From: UMGS1649 sp045611765 | GTDB lineage: Bacteria > Bacillota > Clostridia > TANB77 > CAG-465 | Length of the DNA stretch: 64,000 bases | Assembly: GCA_045611765.1 (NCBI GenBank) | Contig: JAZKXT010000006.1 | Coordinates: forward strand, 1 to 64,000 | Direction of reading: 5' to 3' | Shown here: positions 62,336 through 64,000 of the stretch, piece by piece | Position numbering within the stretch: the stretch's first letter is position 1 | Layout of the letters: every line of letters starts with the position of its first letter | Notes under the pieces: generated by a model | Told to the model about the DNA's origin: nothing | What the model saw: the letters and a program-made list of their open reading frames with translations, nothing else | Databases searched by the model: none | Translations under genes and position numbers: made by a program

Positions 62336-62650
62336 TTATTCGCTTATGACGCCAGCTTCTGTTAGAAAATCTTTCATGTCTAAAAGACTTTCGAATCTCA
62401 AGGAACAATATACTGCTACTGCATTTTTTATAGAACTGAAGTCCATATTATGAGTGTCTTTAGTTGGCTCATTCATGATTAATTTGGCTTTATATTTCTC
62501 TTGTGCCTTTTCTATCAATTCTACAATATCCACCAGAACACTTTGTTCTGTTTGTGATATGAGTGACCGTGGAACTTTGCTAAATGCGCTAATAAATAAC
62601 GCAGGTACAGGTAAAGTGGCGACTTTATATGTATATATAGTTTTAAACAT
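62336..62650 (-). CDS. Unknown small soluble protein
   Basis: 104 residues from the ATG at 62650 (GGGGGA 7 bases upstream). FKTIYTYKVATLPVPALFIS start and a helical second half. No motif recognised. GC-richer codons than neighbours; own terminator. Confidence 0.5.
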   Translation of the reverse strand: MFKTIYTYKVATLPVPALFISAFSKVPRSLISQTEQSVLVDIVELIEKAQEKYKAKLIMNEPTKDTHNMDFSSIKNAVAVYCSLRFESLLDMKDFLTEAGVISE

Positions 62651-62735
62651 AATGTATTCCCCCATTGCATAGTTAGTAATGTGTTTATTTTCAGCAAATA
62701 TATTATATCACAAACATTATGTAAATTCAACAGTT

Positions 62736-62774
62736 TAAAGGATAGATTAACAGTAAGTTTATCTATCCTTTATT
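62736..62774. terminator. Hairpin terminator, possibly bidirectional
   Basis: 12-bp perfect stem TAAAGGATAGAT (62736-62747) / 62761-62772 with a 13-base loop, just downstream of the GH94 gene stop on the minus strand. Confidence 0.75.
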
Positions 62775-62779
62775 AAACA

Positions 62780-64000
62780 TTATTCTTCTTTCTTTTTTCT
62801 AGTTGTTATCCTTGGTTTCTTTACAGGAACGGCATTAACTTTTGTTGCTTTTTTTGTGTTTCCACTTTGACTAAAATTGTCTTCAACAACCTTATACATC
62901 CAAGCCGCCGAACCAGTATACCAAGTCCAACCACCACGTCCTATATGATTTTCATTGGCATAAACATCTGCCGCTACAACGTAAGGCTCAACCATATATA
63001 TGTCAGCTTTATCTTTACTATCACTGTGATTTATTGGATTTAAAATGTGTAATATATCTAAAGCTTTTTCGGGCTCCCCTATTTCGAAATATGCTTTTGC
63101 AAGCCATATAGCGCCATGCGTATATTGACCGCCATTTTCTCTTACCCCAGGAACATAAGCTTTTATATATCCTGGATTATATTTTGGATTATCAAAAGGT
63201 GGATTTAATAGTTTTACAACATTGTGTTTTCTATCTACTAAATATTTTTCTGCTGATTCTAGGCTAGATTTTATTTCGTCTTTTGTATCTATATAATCCT
63301 TTAAAGCTATTGCCGCCCAAGCTTGAGATATTAAGTCAATCTTACACTGTTCACTGTCAGGGGTTCCGAGAGGTGTTCCATCTGGGAAAAACGCCCTAGC
63401 AAAGTAATCTCCTGTCCAAGCAGAAGCAAATATGGCGTGTTTTAAAACGTGTCTTTCGCTCATGAATCTCATTTTGTTTACTTCATCCATTTTTAAATCT
63501 GCTATTTTTATAAATCTATCCAGTATATCCATCATAAAGAATGTAAGCCATACTGATTCACCTTTGATATTACTAAATCCGTCATTCCAATCGCCATCAC
63601 CTATAGATAAAAGTCCATGTCTACCTTTTCTAGATAGCCCATATTTAATAGCAATAAGCGCATGGTCATAAATACTTGCCGAGTTTTCTGTAGGAGCAAA
63701 ATAATCATAAAGTTCATCCCTATCTCCTAGCGGCTTATCCTCAAGGAAAGGAGCTTTTTCTTTTAATATTGATTCGTCCCCGGTTTTTAATATATACTCG
63801 CTTAATACGTAAGGTAACCATAGATAATCGTCACTAAAACGCGTTCTTATGCCTCTAGAATTATGTTCGTGCCACCAATGAAGAACATCACCTTGTTCGA
63901 ATTGTTTGGCAGCATGTTTTAAGATCTGAGCTCTTGTCCTTTGAGGCCATGATGAAATTAATGCAAGTGAATCTTGCAGTTGGTCTCTATAACCAAACGC
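62780..64000 (-). CDS. GH94 phosphorylase-type gene, 5' end beyond window
   Basis: The minus-strand frame stays open from 62780 to the right edge, so the ATG at 63535 is internal. Residues include GDGDWNDGFSNIKGESVWLT (the GH94 catalytic-Asp motif), ENGGQYTHGAIWLAKAYFEI and GRGGWTWYTGSAAWMYKVVE. The Lys/Arg-rich tail (KPRITTRKKKEE) is unusual. It could be a cellobiose/chitobiose-type phosphorylase or the C-terminal part of a cyclic beta-1,2-glucan synthase. Only the C-terminal ~400 residues are visible, so which one cannot be told. Confidence 0.82.
   Translation of the reverse strand, partial: AFGYRDQLQDSLALISSWPQRTRAQILKHAAKQFEQGDVLHWWHEHNSRGIRTRFSDDYLWLPYVLSEYILKTGDESILKEKAPFLEDKPLGDRDELYDYFAPTENSASIYDHALIAIKYGLSRKGRHGLLSIGDGDWNDGFSNIKGESVWLTFFMMDILDRFIKIADLKMDEVNKMRFMSERHVLKHAIFASAWTGDYFARAFFPDGTPLGTPDSEQCKIDLISQAWAAIALKDYIDTKDEIKSSLESAEKYLVDRKHNVVKLLNPPFDNPKYNPGYIKAYVPGVRENGGQYTHGAIWLAKAYFEIGEPEKALDILHILNPINHSDSKDKADIYMVEPYVVAADVYANENHIGRGGWTWYTGSAAWMYKVVEDNFSQSGNTKKATKVNAVPVKKPRITTRKKKEE

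Overview
This is about 64 kb of AT-rich chromosome from a low-GC Gram-positive bacterium (Bacillota, most likely a Clostridia-type gut organism). The evidence is Gram-positive housekeeping genes (cdaA, whiA, plsY, der, greA, clpX/clpP/tig, a yneA-like SOS gene with DinR-type boxes), strong GGAGG ribosome sites, short Rho-independent terminators and standard-code usage (TGG for Trp, TGA as stop). No rRNA, tRNA, CRISPR array or IS element was recognised.

The left end (1-3400) is a diversity-generating retroelement (DGR). It has a variable target protein cut by the window edge, a MutS-domain-I-like accessory protein, Avd, a DGR-type reverse transcriptase and a template repeat. The 132-bp template and variable repeats differ at 20 positions, and all 20 are template adenines. 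A small OB-fold (SSB-like) gene follows the template. From 3.5 to 13.9 kb are single-gene islets (beta-CASP nuclease, RlmD methyltransferase, HExxH protein, flotillin) and a signalling locus: an XRE regulator divergent from a response regulator with a Spo0A-like output domain, a 13-codon Trp-rich peptide ORF between two terminators, and a GHKL-type sensor kinase.

13.9-28 kb is mostly core: DUF5050-like protein, MFS exporter, der-plsY, pta, cdaA, greA, lysS, then an accessory insert with a HipA/CtkA-like kinase flanked by 15-bp direct repeats and an echo of the lysS 3' end. 28.2-36.7 kb is a surface-polysaccharide operon (pyruvyl transferase, flippase, F420-type ferredoxin protein, GT4, polymerase, GT2, Alg14/Alg13 pair). 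36.7-47 kb is core again (M50 protease, tsaD, rpmE, prmC-whiA-hemW-polA-lytic transglycosylase). 47.1-50.1 kb is an accessory islet (Cys-peptidase-like protein, MBL hydrolase, zinc ribbon, degenerate ImmA/IrrE, unknown).

50.3-64 kb holds a large MacB-like ABC protein, yebC, a degenerate nuclease-fold protein, and a putative invertible segment of about 0.8 kb bounded by 24-bp inverted repeats directly upstream of a tyrosine recombinase. It ends with yneA, clpX-clpP-tig (minus strand) and a GH94 phosphorylase-type gene that runs off the right edge.
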